A DNA stretch of 64,000 bases from Fibrobacteria bacterium AD312 (GTDB lineage Bacteria > Fibrobacterota > Fibrobacteria > Fibrobacterales > Fibrobacteraceae): assembly GCA_001462345.1 (NCBI GenBank), contig LIUM01000008.1, positions 36,911 to 100,910 of the forward strand. The letters run 5' to 3'. Within the stretch, counting starts at the first letter, position 1, and each line of letters starts with the position of its first letter. Under the pieces are notes generated by a model. It was not told the DNA's origin, ran no database searches, and was given only the letters and a program-made list of their open reading frames with translations. The translations under genes were made by a program, and so were the position numbers. Positions 15,876-24,951 of this stretch are shown in pieces.

Positions 15876-16085
15876 GTGATCGGCGTAATTGTTAAGTCTA
15901 ACGAACCCTTCGAAAGAGCTCTTAAGCGCTTTACTAAGTCTTGTGAAAAAAACGGCATCATTTCTGATGTAAAAAAACGTCAACGTTTTGAAAAACCATC
16001 TGAAGTGAAGAAGCGTCTTGATACTGCTGCTCGTCGCAAGCGTCTTAAAGAAATTGCGGATTTAAACCGCAAACGCATGTACTAA
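15876..16085 (+). CDS. rpsU: 30S ribosomal protein S21
   Basis: This is a 69-residue, strongly basic protein. It has the S21 pattern VKSNEPFERALKRFTKSCEK, then VKKRQRFEKPSEVKKR and a C-terminal RRKRLKEI helix. S21 sits on the 30S platform near the anti-Shine-Dalgarno end of 16S rRNA. The start is GTG at 15876 with AAAGGA six bases upstream. It is followed by yqeY, a common neighbour of rpsU in many bacteria. Confidence 0.96.
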   Translation: MIGVIVKSNEPFERALKRFTKSCEKNGIISDVKKRQRFEKPSEVKKRLDTAARRKRLKEIADLNRKRMY

Positions 16086-16153
16086 TTTTCTTTTTGACTT
16101 ATAAAGGGAGTTTATTGACTTCCTTGTTTCATTTTCTATCAGGATAATTTATA

Positions 16154-16603
16154 ATGAGTTCTTCTTTATTGCAAAAGATTCTTGATGATATTAAAGTCGC
16201 TATGAAGAGTAGAGAGGCTTTAATTCTTGAAGTATTGAGAACATTACATTCTGATATTAAGAACGTTTCTATTAATTCAGGAAAAGAAATCACAGATGAA
16301 ATTGTGGTGGATGTGCTTGCAAAAAGCGTAAAACAAAAGAATGAAGCCATAGAGATGTTAAAGGCAGGCGGAAGAGAAGAAAAAGTAGCTGTAGAAGAAT
16401 TTGCGATTAATGTTTATAAACGCTATTTACCTCAAGAGCTTTCAGAAGACGAAGTGATCGCTTTAATTGCCCAAATTAAAGAATCTACTGGTGCTGCTGG
16501 TCCTAAAGATATGGGAAAAGTAATGAAAGAAATTACGCCTCAAGTGAAGGGACGTTTTGATGCAAAGCGAGTGAGTGTTCTTGTACAAGATGCTTTAAAA
16601 TAG
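16154..16603 (+). CDS. yqeY: GatB/YqeY-domain protein
   Basis: A 149-residue stand-alone YqeY protein. The family pattern is clear: an N-terminal helix with MKSREALILEVLRTLHSDIK, then KRYLPQELSEDEV, and the end GPKDMGKVMKEITPQVKGR. The domain resembles the tRNA-binding tail of GatB. The role is not firmly known; tRNA-linked activity is an inference. ATG at 16154. An intrinsic terminator follows. Confidence 0.92.
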   Translation: MSSSLLQKILDDIKVAMKSREALILEVLRTLHSDIKNVSINSGKEITDEIVVDVLAKSVKQKNEAIEMLKAGGREEKVAVEEFAINVYKRYLPQELSEDEVIALIAQIKESTGAAGPKDMGKVMKEITPQVKGRFDAKRVSVLVQDALK

Positions 16604-16629
16604 TACGTTTCCAAAAAAAAATCAATTTT

Positions 16630-16660
16630 AAGAACTTCATCAAATGAAGTTCTTTTTTTT
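16630..16660 (+). terminator. intrinsic terminator after rpsU-yqeY
   Basis: An 11-bp perfect stem AAGAACTTCAT / ATGAAGTTCTT with loop CAA is followed by a run of T. Confidence 0.9.
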
Positions 16661-16865
16661 TAGAAGAATATGTTTTTTTGATGCTTAATCAACGAAAGGC
16701 TTAATAATCATAAAATGATATGTTTTTGCTTTTCTCAATTAGTCATTCTTAGTCGCTTTAATTCTTTACTTGTAATTTTTACTAAATTGACAAATGATAA
16801 AAGGATTCTTTGATGAATTGGTTAATAATCACAAGAATCACTCAGATAAATAAAGGATTTTGTCT

Positions 16866-18170
16866 ATGCCATTTCGACCAGTGAAAGAACAATTGGATAT
16901 TCTACTTCGTGGTGTTATTGAAATAGTACCACAGGAGGAACTTGAAAAGAAACTTCAAAAATCTTATGAAACTGGAATTCCTCTTCGTATCAAATTAGGT
17001 GTAGATCCAACAGCCCCTGATGTCCATTTTGGTCATACCGTAGTAATGAGAAAATTACGTCAATTTCAAGATTTAGGTCATACCGTTGTGCTAATCGTAG
17101 GTGATTACACGGCGATGATTGGTGATCCAAGTGGTCGTAATAAAATGCGCCCTCGTCTTTCTCATGAACAGGTTTTAGAAAATGCAAAAGAATACCAAGA
17201 ACAATTTTTTAAGGTCGTTCGTCGAGATCAAGTAGAAATTCGCTATAATGGAGAATGGTTTTCCAAATTACCTTTTAATAAAGTGACTGAATTAATGGGT
17301 CAGTTCACTGTAGCGCAAATGCTTGAACGAGAAGATTTTAATAATCGATATACGAGCAACCAACCTATTTCTCTTCATGAATTCATGTATCCTATGATGC
17401 AGGGTTACGATTCTGTTGCCATTGCTTCCGATGTAGAATTAGGTGGAACAGATCAAAAATTTAATGTTCTTCGTGGCCGAGATCTTCAACTAGTCGAGGG
17501 TATGGATCCTCAGATAGGTATGTTTATGCCTATTCTTTTAGGGACAGATGGCAAAGTAAAAATGAGTAAATCCATTGGCAATTACGTTGGCTTAAATGAA
17601 CCAGCCGATGTCATGTACCATAAAATTTATTCTTTAGCTGATAATTTAATTGAAAACTGGTTTGAACTTTTAACTACAGTGCCACTAGATGAAATTCACC
17701 TTATGGTTGAAAAAATAGCGAAAGGGGAAATGAATCCCAATGAAGCAAAGCATCTATTGGCGATTAATATTGTTTCTCAGTACTACGGAGAAGCTGAAGC
17801 AGAGGCCGCGGCAAAAAAAGAAAGAGATGTGCATAGTGGTAATGCAATTCCAAGCGATGCCGTAGAATGCAAGCTGAATCCAGGTTCTTATGGCTTGTTA
17901 GATCTCCTAGCTGAAATAGGAGCTTTTCCTAGCAAGGGAGAGGCTCGTCGTATGATTCAGAACGGTGGAGTTCGAATTCGCTTTAAAGTGGAATCCGATT
18001 TTAATATCAATGATAAAGTTTTTCGTAATGATCCACCTGCGAATATCATTCCGTTAGATGATCAATGGTTCGAATGGAAAGTCGATGATCCACAGGCTTT
18101 TGTGAAATTTGAAAAATCTTCTTTTGTAGTTCAAATCGGCAAACGAAAGTTTTATAAGGTGAATTTTTAA
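16866..18170 (+). CDS. tyrS: tyrosyl-tRNA synthetase
   Basis: TyrRS charges tRNA-Tyr. This 434-residue class I synthetase has the first signature as HFGHTVV (variant of HIGH), the second as KMSKSIGNYVGL, and a C-terminal S4 RNA-binding domain (EARRMIQNGGVRIR). The pattern RIKLGVDPTAPDVHFGH is of the TyrZ/TyrS type 2 kind. I choose ATG at 16866, nine bases from AAAGGA; a TTG at 16860 is less well placed. Its stop overlaps the start of the next kinase gene (TAATG). Confidence 0.96.
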   Translation: MPFRPVKEQLDILLRGVIEIVPQEELEKKLQKSYETGIPLRIKLGVDPTAPDVHFGHTVVMRKLRQFQDLGHTVVLIVGDYTAMIGDPSGRNKMRPRLSHEQVLENAKEYQEQFFKVVRRDQVEIRYNGEWFSKLPFNKVTELMGQFTVAQMLEREDFNNRYTSNQPISLHEFMYPMMQGYDSVAIASDVELGGTDQKFNVLRGRDLQLVEGMDPQIGMFMPILLGTDGKVKMSKSIGNYVGLNEPADVMYHKIYSLADNLIENWFELLTTVPLDEIHLMVEKIAKGEMNPNEAKHLLAINIVSQYYGEAEAEAAAKKERDVHSGNAIPSDAVECKLNPGSYGLLDLLAEIGAFPSKGEARRMIQNGGVRIRFKVESDFNINDKVFRNDPPANIIPLDDQWFEWKVDDPQAFVKFEKSSFVVQIGKRKFYKVNF

Positions 18171-19129
18171 TGCAAAACAACACTCTTATTTTAGGTCTTA
18201 ATCCTGCTTGGCAACGATTATTCATTACTGAAAAGTTTGAATTAGGGCAAGTTCATCGTCTTCCTAAGGCAGTAGAATTTGGATCTGGAAAGGGTGTAAA
18301 TTGTGGGCGAGTTCTCCAATTGCTTGGTGGCAATCCCATGATGATGCATTTTTTAGGTGGAAGTTATGGTTCTTGCATATTTGATGAACTCTCTGCATCT
18401 GGAATTAGTCAAATTCCTATATGGATTCAAGCGCCGACTCGTATTTGTACTACCGTCGTAAGTGACGGCGTGACCACCGAATTGATTGAACCTTCTCCTG
18501 TTCTTTCTAGTATAGAAAATGAAGATTTTATTCAAACATTTGTTGAAAACTGGGAAGATGTAAACCGAATTGTCGTTTGCGGGTCTTTTCCTTCCAATTT
18601 TGATTCCGAAGCTCTTCTTAACACAGATCTAGTGAATAAAAGACTTTTTGTGGATGCCATAAACGACATAGACAAATGGCTAGAAAAAGGTGTTGAACTT
18701 TTAAAGTTGAATGCGAATGAGTATTTTAAGCTATTGCAACACATGAGTATTCCTCAAGTCACTTCCAGTCCGCAATTCTGGAAAATAACGGCATCAACAG
18801 TTTTAGAGCGTTTACCGATTCACTATTTGGTAGTTACCGACGAAGATGGTCCTGTTCGCGTGTTTTTTATGGTCGAAGGAAAATTTCAATTTATACAATT
18901 ACAACCTCCATCAATAAAAGTAGTGAATAGTATTGGCGCTGGAGATTCTTTTTTAGCTGGTTGGCTTCGTGCGGATGCGCTGGATTTCTCTCTTGAAGAA
19001 ACCATTTGCAAAGCTACAGCAGTTGCTGTTGCTCGTTGTGAAGTAGAGCGTCCATGGAATCTAAAATTAGAACGTGTTCATCAACTGGAAAAAGAATTAC
19101 TTTCTGCCATTGAAAGGATATCGGACTAA
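18170..19129 (+). CDS. PfkB-family sugar kinase (1-phosphofructokinase/LacC-like)
   Basis: This 319-residue protein has the ribokinase fold. At the N-terminus, ILGLNPAWQRLF and GSGKGVNCGRVLQLLGG resemble the LacC/FruK subgroup (NPA.D ... GGKGiNVARvL). The catalytic SIGAGDSFLAGWL at about residue 250 carries the base Asp. The usual first Asp of the substrate-binding N-P-A-x-D motif appears as Arg or shifted (NPAWQR), so substrate is uncertain. Candidates are fructose-1-phosphate, tagatose-6-phosphate or another sugar. It is embedded between tyrS and mqnB with one-base overlaps on both sides, which suggests coupled expression and not a catabolic operon. Confidence 0.85.
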   Translation: MQNNTLILGLNPAWQRLFITEKFELGQVHRLPKAVEFGSGKGVNCGRVLQLLGGNPMMMHFLGGSYGSCIFDELSASGISQIPIWIQAPTRICTTVVSDGVTTELIEPSPVLSSIENEDFIQTFVENWEDVNRIVVCGSFPSNFDSEALLNTDLVNKRLFVDAINDIDKWLEKGVELLKLNANEYFKLLQHMSIPQVTSSPQFWKITASTVLERLPIHYLVVTDEDGPVRVFFMVEGKFQFIQLQPPSIKVVNSIGAGDSFLAGWLRADALDFSLEETICKATAVAVARCEVERPWNLKLERVHQLEKELLSAIERISD

Positions 19130-19788
19130 TGTCTCGTTTATTAATTACCTTTGCCTCTTTATTTGAGTGCCAGAAGGTATTTCCTGAGATAGAAACAAAA
19201 TTTTTCAGTTCTCCTTTTTTCTCTGTGGCAAAAGATGTTGATGCAGCTCTTTTAGATGTGGGTCTTTTACCTTTTGCAACGGCATTGACTTCTCTTTTCT
19301 CAAAAAATTATTGGCCTATGGTAATACAAGCAGGGATTGCTGGAGCATATTTAGATCGAGGCCTTTCAATAGGAGATTTAGTTCGCGTAGATACAGAAAT
19401 TTTAGGTGATCAAGGCTTTCAGGAGGCGAATGGCTCTTTTCAACCATGGCCAATAAAAGAAAATGGAAAACCTGTTTCGTATTCAGCAAGTCATATTTGT
19501 TATTCTCCCCGTGAGATCAGTGAATTAAAAGGCGTTCGAGGTCTTACCGTAAATACATGTACAGGAACATCTCTATTAGCAGAAACGCGTCGTCACTTTT
19601 ATGATGTCGATGTGGAGTCAATGGAAGGCGCTTCTATTTTTGCTTTAGCCCCTATTTTCAATTTTAAGGCTTATGAAGTTCGAGCCATCAGTAATTATGT
19701 CTCCGATCGACAAAAGTCAGAATGGCGTGCAGAAGAGGCTTTAACGCAATTAAGAAATAAAATTATTAAACCAATGGTATTCTCTTGA
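19129..19788 (+). CDS. mqnB: futalosine hydrolase
   Basis: MqnB removes hypoxanthine from futalosine, a step of the alternative (futalosine) menaquinone pathway. The 219-residue protein has a nucleoside-phosphorylase fold: VIQAGIAGAYLDRGLSIGDL, TCTGTS, and VESMEGASIFALA, which is the nucleoside-binding Glu-containing motif. RAISNYVSDR is the usual C-terminal segment. It overlaps its neighbours by one (upstream) and four (downstream) bases. The adjacent mqnD makes the assignment firm. Confidence 0.92.
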   Translation: MSRLLITFASLFECQKVFPEIETKFFSSPFFSVAKDVDAALLDVGLLPFATALTSLFSKNYWPMVIQAGIAGAYLDRGLSIGDLVRVDTEILGDQGFQEANGSFQPWPIKENGKPVSYSASHICYSPREISELKGVRGLTVNTCTGTSLLAETRRHFYDVDVESMEGASIFALAPIFNFKAYEVRAISNYVSDRQKSEWRAEEALTQLRNKIIKPMVFS

Positions 19789-20576
19789 TTCCCTTAAAAC
19801 TCGGCATATCGACTTGTCCTAACGATACGTTTATTTATGAGAACTTGATTCAGGGTCTTGCTCATTCTCCTTTCTCTTGGGAAGTAACCTATGCCGATGT
19901 ACAAACATTAAATGAAATGGTACTTCGTGGAGAATTAGATGTAGCCAAAGTGAGTTGTGGAGTCCTTCCTTTAGTTGAAAATAATTATAAAGTTTTGTCT
20001 TCAGGTGGGGCTATTGGTTATGGCTGTGGCCCTCTACTCCTCTCATCAGAGACTGATGTTTTTAATACTAATCAAATCACACAATTACCTGGGAAAAATA
20101 CAACGGCCGCTTTATTGTTTCGCTTTTGGTATCAACATGAATTTAGTGAATCCCCTCTTTTAGTTTCGTACGACTTTTTTGATCGTGTTTATAAAAATTT
20201 ATGTTCTGGACGAATTTCACAGGGTGTTGTCATTCACGAACATCGTTTTACTTGGAAAAAAGATCATCTAAGGCTAATAAAAGATTTAGGAGCTTATTTT
20301 GAATTAAAGACAGATTCGCCTATTCCGCTTGGTTGCACCGTCGCTCGTCAAGCTTTTTCCGATGATTTAATTGTTTCGATAGAAAAAGAAATTCAGAAAA
20401 GCATTGATCTTGCCTGGAGTAGAGAATCTTTAGTGAGTTCGTTTATTAGAGAGAAAGCTCAAATTGAAGATGATTCTGTTATTGAAGAGCATATTCGGAT
20501 GTTTGTAACAGATTTTTCTTATAATATGGGTAAAAAGGGACTTGAAGCACTAAAATCGCTTTTTTTCTATACTTAA
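19785..20576 (+). CDS. mqnD: 1,4-dihydroxy-6-naphthoate synthase
   Basis: MqnD converts cyclic dehypoxanthine futalosine to 1,4-dihydroxy-6-naphthoate. The 263-residue protein starts LKLGISTCPNDTFIYENL and contains DVQTLNEMVLRGELDVAKVS and GYGCGPLLLS, all standard for MqnD. It has a periplasmic-binding-protein type II fold but is cytoplasmic. The start is TTG at 19785, overlapping the mqnB stop as TTGA; no clear ribosome site is seen, consistent with translational coupling. mqnA, mqnC and mqnE are not in the window. Confidence 0.93.
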   Translation: MIPLKLGISTCPNDTFIYENLIQGLAHSPFSWEVTYADVQTLNEMVLRGELDVAKVSCGVLPLVENNYKVLSSGGAIGYGCGPLLLSSETDVFNTNQITQLPGKNTTAALLFRFWYQHEFSESPLLVSYDFFDRVYKNLCSGRISQGVVIHEHRFTWKKDHLRLIKDLGAYFELKTDSPIPLGCTVARQAFSDDLIVSIEKEIQKSIDLAWSRESLVSSFIREKAQIEDDSVIEEHIRMFVTDFSYNMGKKGLEALKSLFFYT

Positions 20577-20734
20577 AAAAAAATAAAAAAGATTGTTTTT
20601 TTTCACTTTTTTTTTCTTAATTTGATTTCTTTTGTAATAAAATCGTTAACGTAAAAAATATTTTACAGTAAACGTGATTTTTGATTAAAACTTTATTTAT
20701 TTTCCAAACAACACCTTTTTTTGGGAGTATCGTT

Positions 20735-20923
20735 ATGAATTTAGTACAGACACTCGAACAACAACTTGAAGCATTCAAACGCGAATACGAAAAGTTTGAA
20801 AGAGGAAATAAATCCGCTGGAACCAGAGCCCGCAAGGCTTTGCAAGATATCAAAAGAACTTGTCAAGATCTGCGAGTGTCAATTCAAGGCTCCAAGAAGG
20901 AGGACGCCAGTTCCGAGGACTAA
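20735..20923 (+). CDS. small basic histone H1 (Hc1)-like protein
   Basis: This is a 62-residue protein. ATG at 20735 has GGGAG seven bases upstream; a longer open frame from 20681 lacks any ribosome site. The core KFERGNKSAGTRARKALQDI matches the (GNKaAgtRaRkal) signature of short Hc1-type proteins common in Bacteroidota and chlamydiae. These are thought to bind DNA. The C-terminus is short and acidic (KKEDASSED), unlike the lysine-rich tails of chlamydial Hc1. DNA binding is inferred from family. Confidence 0.75.
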   Translation: MNLVQTLEQQLEAFKREYEKFERGNKSAGTRARKALQDIKRTCQDLRVSIQGSKKEDASSED

Positions 20924-21072
20924 AATTTCAAATGGTGATAGCTTCAAACCTCTTTTTTTAAATGTTTCTTTTTTTTTTCCAAATTCCGAAAAAAATGAAT
21001 AAGAAAGTATTTGACTAACGAGGTTTTTGAAGGTATATTCCACTTGAACTTGGGTTTGATTAAAGCTGCTCT

Positions 21073-21102
21073 TTGACAAACCATCGTTAATGATTGTAAA
21101 CT
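21073..21102 (+). promoter_or_regulatory. possible promoter of the envelope-machine cluster
   Basis: A perfect -35 TTGACA (21073-21078) and TAAACT (21097-21102) with an 18-base spacer. It is 35 bases upstream of the 21137 start. The -10 is imperfect. Confidence 0.4.
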
Positions 21103-21136
21103 TATACGTGTTTTATGATTGGAGAAACCTAGCAAT

Positions 21137-22654
21137 ATGACCCTAAAGAAACTGGTCTTTATTCTAGCCGGGGCAATGCTTCTCTCAGGAACTGCCGCGG
21201 CAAAGGTTATAAATGTGCCCGGCGATTACCCGAAGATAGCTGATGCTCTCGGAAATGCTGACGCAGGAGATACAATTCTCGTTCGACGTGGCGTATATAA
21301 TGAAAATATCACCCTCATCATGGGCGTAGTGCTTAAAGGTGAGGATCCCGTAACAACAATTATCGATGGTGGTCGTCGAGGTCCTACAGTGATGGGTACC
21401 TCTGGTGCTGAAATATCGCACTTCACGATTCGCAATGGTATTGAAGGTGTCCTTTGCGAAAACGCTGCTCCTTACATTCATCATTGTTACATCATTGACA
21501 ACAAAGCAACTGGTATTGGCGCCTTCATTTCGCTACCACATGTTCGCAATAACGTAGTGTATGGTAATCGCTGGTCTGGTATCCTTGCATGGGGTGCTAA
21601 GTCACTAGATGCTTACATTGAACAAAACGTTGTTTTACGAAATGGATATTCTGGACTTGCTCTAAAGGGTCCTTCGAATATTGTTGCTCGTAATAATATC
21701 TTTATGGAAAACCATTATTATGGTGTTTTCGCTGATCCTGCTTCGGGACAGACAAAGATTGAATACAACAACATTTACAAAAACTATTATCCATTTAATC
21801 GTTTTATCAAAGTCAACCGTACAAACGTTTCTCTAGATCCTGTTTTTATTAGCCCTTCTATTGGTAAGCCAAACTTCTATTGCGGTCCATCTTCTCCTAT
21901 GTTAAAACGTGGAAAGGGGAAATTAGATATTGGTTTAACTGCAATTGATGCAATTCAAAAAGAAGATGACGCTGAAGAAACTCGTAATCCTGATACAGAT
22001 GGGGATGGTCTTTGCGATGCATGGGTTTCAGAAGAAGGTGTTTCTGAAAAATATGCTGCTATTTGTACTGGTATAGATAATTGCCCTGAAGAAGCTGAAG
22101 ATTTTGATGGTTATCAAGATGACGATGGCTGTCCTGATGCTGATAACGACCGCGATGGTTTATGCGATCCTTGGGTTGAAGCTAAAGGTCTTTTAACTCA
22201 ATTTGCTCATGTTTGTAAGGGTGTGGACTTATGTCCAGAACAAGCTGAAAGCATGAATGGTTATAAAGACGAAGATGGTTGTCCTGATGAAGTTCCTGTT
22301 CCTCCTAAAAAAGTATTCGTTTTGGAAGGTGTGAATTTTGAATCAGGAAAAGCGACTATTACTACAGATTCTTATGTGTCACTCACGAAAGTGGTTGATA
22401 TTATGGAAGCGTTCCCTGAGACAACTTTTGAAATTGTGGGTCATACTGATAATATTGGTCGCCCAGAAAAGAATAAACAGCTTTCTGCAGATCGCGCTGA
22501 ATCTGTCAAGAATTTTCTTGTAGAAAAAGGCATTTCTGAAAGCCGAATGGTAACCCGCGGTGTAGGAGACTCAGAACCTATTGCTGCAAACACGACTGCC
22601 GAAGGACGTGCGAAAAATCGTAGAATCGAATTTACTCGCACGGACATCAAGTAA
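21137..22654 (+). CDS. beta-helix / thrombospondin-3 / OmpA-domain outer-membrane protein
   Basis: A 505-residue exported protein in three parts. After the signal peptide (ending GTAAA) comes a parallel beta-helix (about residues 20-270). It looks pectate-lyase-like, with repeated N-rich turns such as NIVARNNIFMENHYYG and VVLRNGYSGLALKG. Next is a calcium-binding thrombospondin type-3 part with DTDGDGLCDAW and DNDRDGLCDPW. Last is an OmpA-like peptidoglycan-binding domain (about 390-505) with FEIVGHTDNIG and AKNRRIEFTR. The start ATG 21137 has GGAGA upstream; an upstream TTG is less likely. It opens the cluster with the TPR, ExbB and ExbD genes. The OmpA part would anchor the complex to peptidoglycan; the helix may bind glycan or partner proteins (inference). 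Confidence 0.9.
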   Translation: MTLKKLVFILAGAMLLSGTAAAKVINVPGDYPKIADALGNADAGDTILVRRGVYNENITLIMGVVLKGEDPVTTIIDGGRRGPTVMGTSGAEISHFTIRNGIEGVLCENAAPYIHHCYIIDNKATGIGAFISLPHVRNNVVYGNRWSGILAWGAKSLDAYIEQNVVLRNGYSGLALKGPSNIVARNNIFMENHYYGVFADPASGQTKIEYNNIYKNYYPFNRFIKVNRTNVSLDPVFISPSIGKPNFYCGPSSPMLKRGKGKLDIGLTAIDAIQKEDDAEETRNPDTDGDGLCDAWVSEEGVSEKYAAICTGIDNCPEEAEDFDGYQDDDGCPDADNDRDGLCDPWVEAKGLLTQFAHVCKGVDLCPEQAESMNGYKDEDGCPDEVPVPPKKVFVLEGVNFESGKATITTDSYVSLTKVVDIMEAFPETTFEIVGHTDNIGRPEKNKQLSADRAESVKNFLVEKGISESRMVTRGVGDSEPIAANTTAEGRAKNRRIEFTRTDIK

Positions 22655-22668
22655 AAGGAGAAGGTTAG

Positions 22669-24900
22669 GTGACGACTCATACTAGTTTCATCAAATCAGC
22701 AGCCCTCGGGCTCACTTTCGTCAGCACTCTAGCTGCCTCTCCAATGTATTCTCCACATAAATACCAACAAAACGATTGGTTTGGAGAATTCGGTGGAAAT
22801 ACTTCAATGTATGTTAATCCGGCTGGCATTGCAGAGACAGATCAATTAGAAGTAAGTATTGGATTCTTCAGCACTATTAGTGGAGAAGCTAGTCAGGAAT
22901 ATGTATCCATGACATATCCAATCGACTACAAGCACACGTTAGGCTTTTCATTCTTTGAAAATGGTGCTACGGTTGACGGAAACCATTCCTACGTCGAAAA
23001 CACTCTCATGATTGGTTATGCTTATAACCTATTTCATGTGTTAGCTCTTGGTGTAGATGTTTCGATTCTTCAAGTGGATCAATTTGGAAGCAATCAGCAA
23101 TTTACTCTAGGTGCCGATATCGGTCTTAGTTGGAATCCAATTGCTAACTCTAAATTTGGTTTTTTACAAATTGGACTTGCTGTTCAAAACGTACTTCAAC
23201 CTGCCATTAGCACTAAAGAATCTTCCGATGGCTATGCTTTCATTTTAATGACAGAAGAAGATGCTTATAAAATTCCGATGAATTTAAACTTCTCGGTGTT
23301 TTATCGTGGTTTGAATCGTATGCTTGAAGCCAAAGCTGAAGTGTCTGTGATTGATCTTGTTCACGATAAAGAAGAAGGTGGTAAAGGTCAAAATATTGAG
23401 ACGAGCTTTACTTTAACTTACTACTTAAGTCCATTCTTGGGCGTTCGTGTTCGCTTTACAAAAGAAGGTTATCCTGTTGCAGGCGCTACTGTTAACGTGA
23501 AGGATCTAAAAATCTTTAAGTATTTAGCATTAGATCTCGAAATGTCTCATGATGATATCTATGAGCAAAAGAACAGAGGGTTTATTTGGGCTGTCAAGTT
23601 AACGACTCGCTTTGGTAATACACGTGAAGAGAAAATCGGTGAAGAACGTTATCGTCGTCTGAAAATTGAACCTGAAAATGATTATCGTGCAGCTATGCGC
23701 TTGTACTTGAATCGTCAGTTCCTCGAAGCAGCATATGCTTTCGGAAAGGTTCAAACAAAGTACCCTGCGTTCCACTTAGTGGACCAAGCCGCTTTCTACA
23801 AAGCAAAGTCTTTTGAAAACTTGCGTATGCATAAAGCCGCAAAATCAATTTATGAAGATGCTATCAAACGCTATCCTCAGTCTGATCAGCGCGCTAAATA
23901 CCACTTCCAGCTTATGAATATTGACTATAAAGAAGGCAAGTTCAGTGAAGCTATTGTTAAGTATCAAGGTATTGCACAACGTTTCGGTGAAAGCGATGTG
24001 AAAGCCGATGCAGACTATATTGCCGGTCAGATTAAGTTTGAACAAGGTTTATATCAAGAAGCAGTTGACTTGTTAGCTTCTATTCTTCCAGGTAATGCGA
24101 ACTATTTCTATGCTCGTTATACAATGGGTATTGCTTATAGCCGTATGAGTAAGTGGGATGAAGCAGAGAACTGTTTCCGTGATATCACAGAACAACCTTC
24201 ATCAAACCAATCAGAAAAAGACCTTCAAGATGCAGCTCGTGTGAAATTAGGTCATATCTTCTTCTCTGGAGAAAATGCAAACATTGCTGAAGCCGCTCGT
24301 TTGTACGGTCAAGTAAAGTCAACTTCTCCTGTTTATGATGAAGCAATGCTTGGTGTGGCATGGGCATTTATTAAGGTTAATAAGCCAGATGAGGCTATTA
24401 AACCAGCTCAATGGATTATTGCTAATTTGCCTAACTCTTTCTTGATTTCAGAAGCATATCTTGTTGAAGGATACTGCCACTTTATGAAGAAAGATTATAA
24501 ACGTGCAGAGACATCTCTTCGTCAAGCTGAAAAGCTAACTGAACAACCAGTAGTTTCTATGACTGCTCGTGATAGTGCTCGTAAAGCTTATGAAGATATG
24601 TCTGAAGAATTTGAAAGTGTTCAACAGCAGGCTTTGGATCTTGCCCGTCAATTGCCAACACCTCGTGTGCAAAAGAAACGAGATGCATTGAAGCCTACTT
24701 TTGATAAAGCAAATAAGTCAATTGAAGATTATGCGTCATTTATGCAAAAGTCGATTCAAAGTGATCGCTTTGAGGCGAACCGAAAAAGAATCTTAGATGA
24801 TGCAGGCTTTACTCTTGCTACTGTGAAGACGAAAATGAATCAGGGTGGTGGAAAAGCGGTTCAAGAACTTGAAGAATTGGACGATTTAGACCTGGAGTAA
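22669..24900 (+). CDS. PorV-like outer-membrane barrel fused to TPR domain
   Basis: A 743-residue protein. The N-terminal signal peptide is followed by a UPF0164/PorV-like barrel (about residues 25-320) with the family-like opening FGGNTSMYVNPAGIAE. From about 330 to 640 a row of tetratricopeptide repeats follows (for example FLEAAYAFGKVQTKYPAF and EAIVKYQGIAQRFGES). The C-terminus is helical with a final acidic stretch. The start is GTG at 22669 with GGAG eight bases upstream. PorV-like proteins help surface attachment or secretion in Bacteroidota; here the fused TPR could contact periplasmic partners. It lies 14 bases after the OmpA gene and before the large TPR gene, so it likely forms an operon with them. 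Confidence 0.8.
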   Translation: MTTHTSFIKSAALGLTFVSTLAASPMYSPHKYQQNDWFGEFGGNTSMYVNPAGIAETDQLEVSIGFFSTISGEASQEYVSMTYPIDYKHTLGFSFFENGATVDGNHSYVENTLMIGYAYNLFHVLALGVDVSILQVDQFGSNQQFTLGADIGLSWNPIANSKFGFLQIGLAVQNVLQPAISTKESSDGYAFILMTEEDAYKIPMNLNFSVFYRGLNRMLEAKAEVSVIDLVHDKEEGGKGQNIETSFTLTYYLSPFLGVRVRFTKEGYPVAGATVNVKDLKIFKYLALDLEMSHDDIYEQKNRGFIWAVKLTTRFGNTREEKIGEERYRRLKIEPENDYRAAMRLYLNRQFLEAAYAFGKVQTKYPAFHLVDQAAFYKAKSFENLRMHKAAKSIYEDAIKRYPQSDQRAKYHFQLMNIDYKEGKFSEAIVKYQGIAQRFGESDVKADADYIAGQIKFEQGLYQEAVDLLASILPGNANYFYARYTMGIAYSRMSKWDEAENCFRDITEQPSSNQSEKDLQDAARVKLGHIFFSGENANIAEAARLYGQVKSTSPVYDEAMLGVAWAFIKVNKPDEAIKPAQWIIANLPNSFLISEAYLVEGYCHFMKKDYKRAETSLRQAEKLTEQPVVSMTARDSARKAYEDMSEEFESVQQQALDLARQLPTPRVQKKRDALKPTFDKANKSIEDYASFMQKSIQSDRFEANRKRILDDAGFTLATVKTKMNQGGGKAVQELEELDDLDLE

Positions 24901-24951
24901 TATCCGGGTCTCCCCGTTTTAAAAGTTTATTAATAGGTGGATAAAAAAAAG

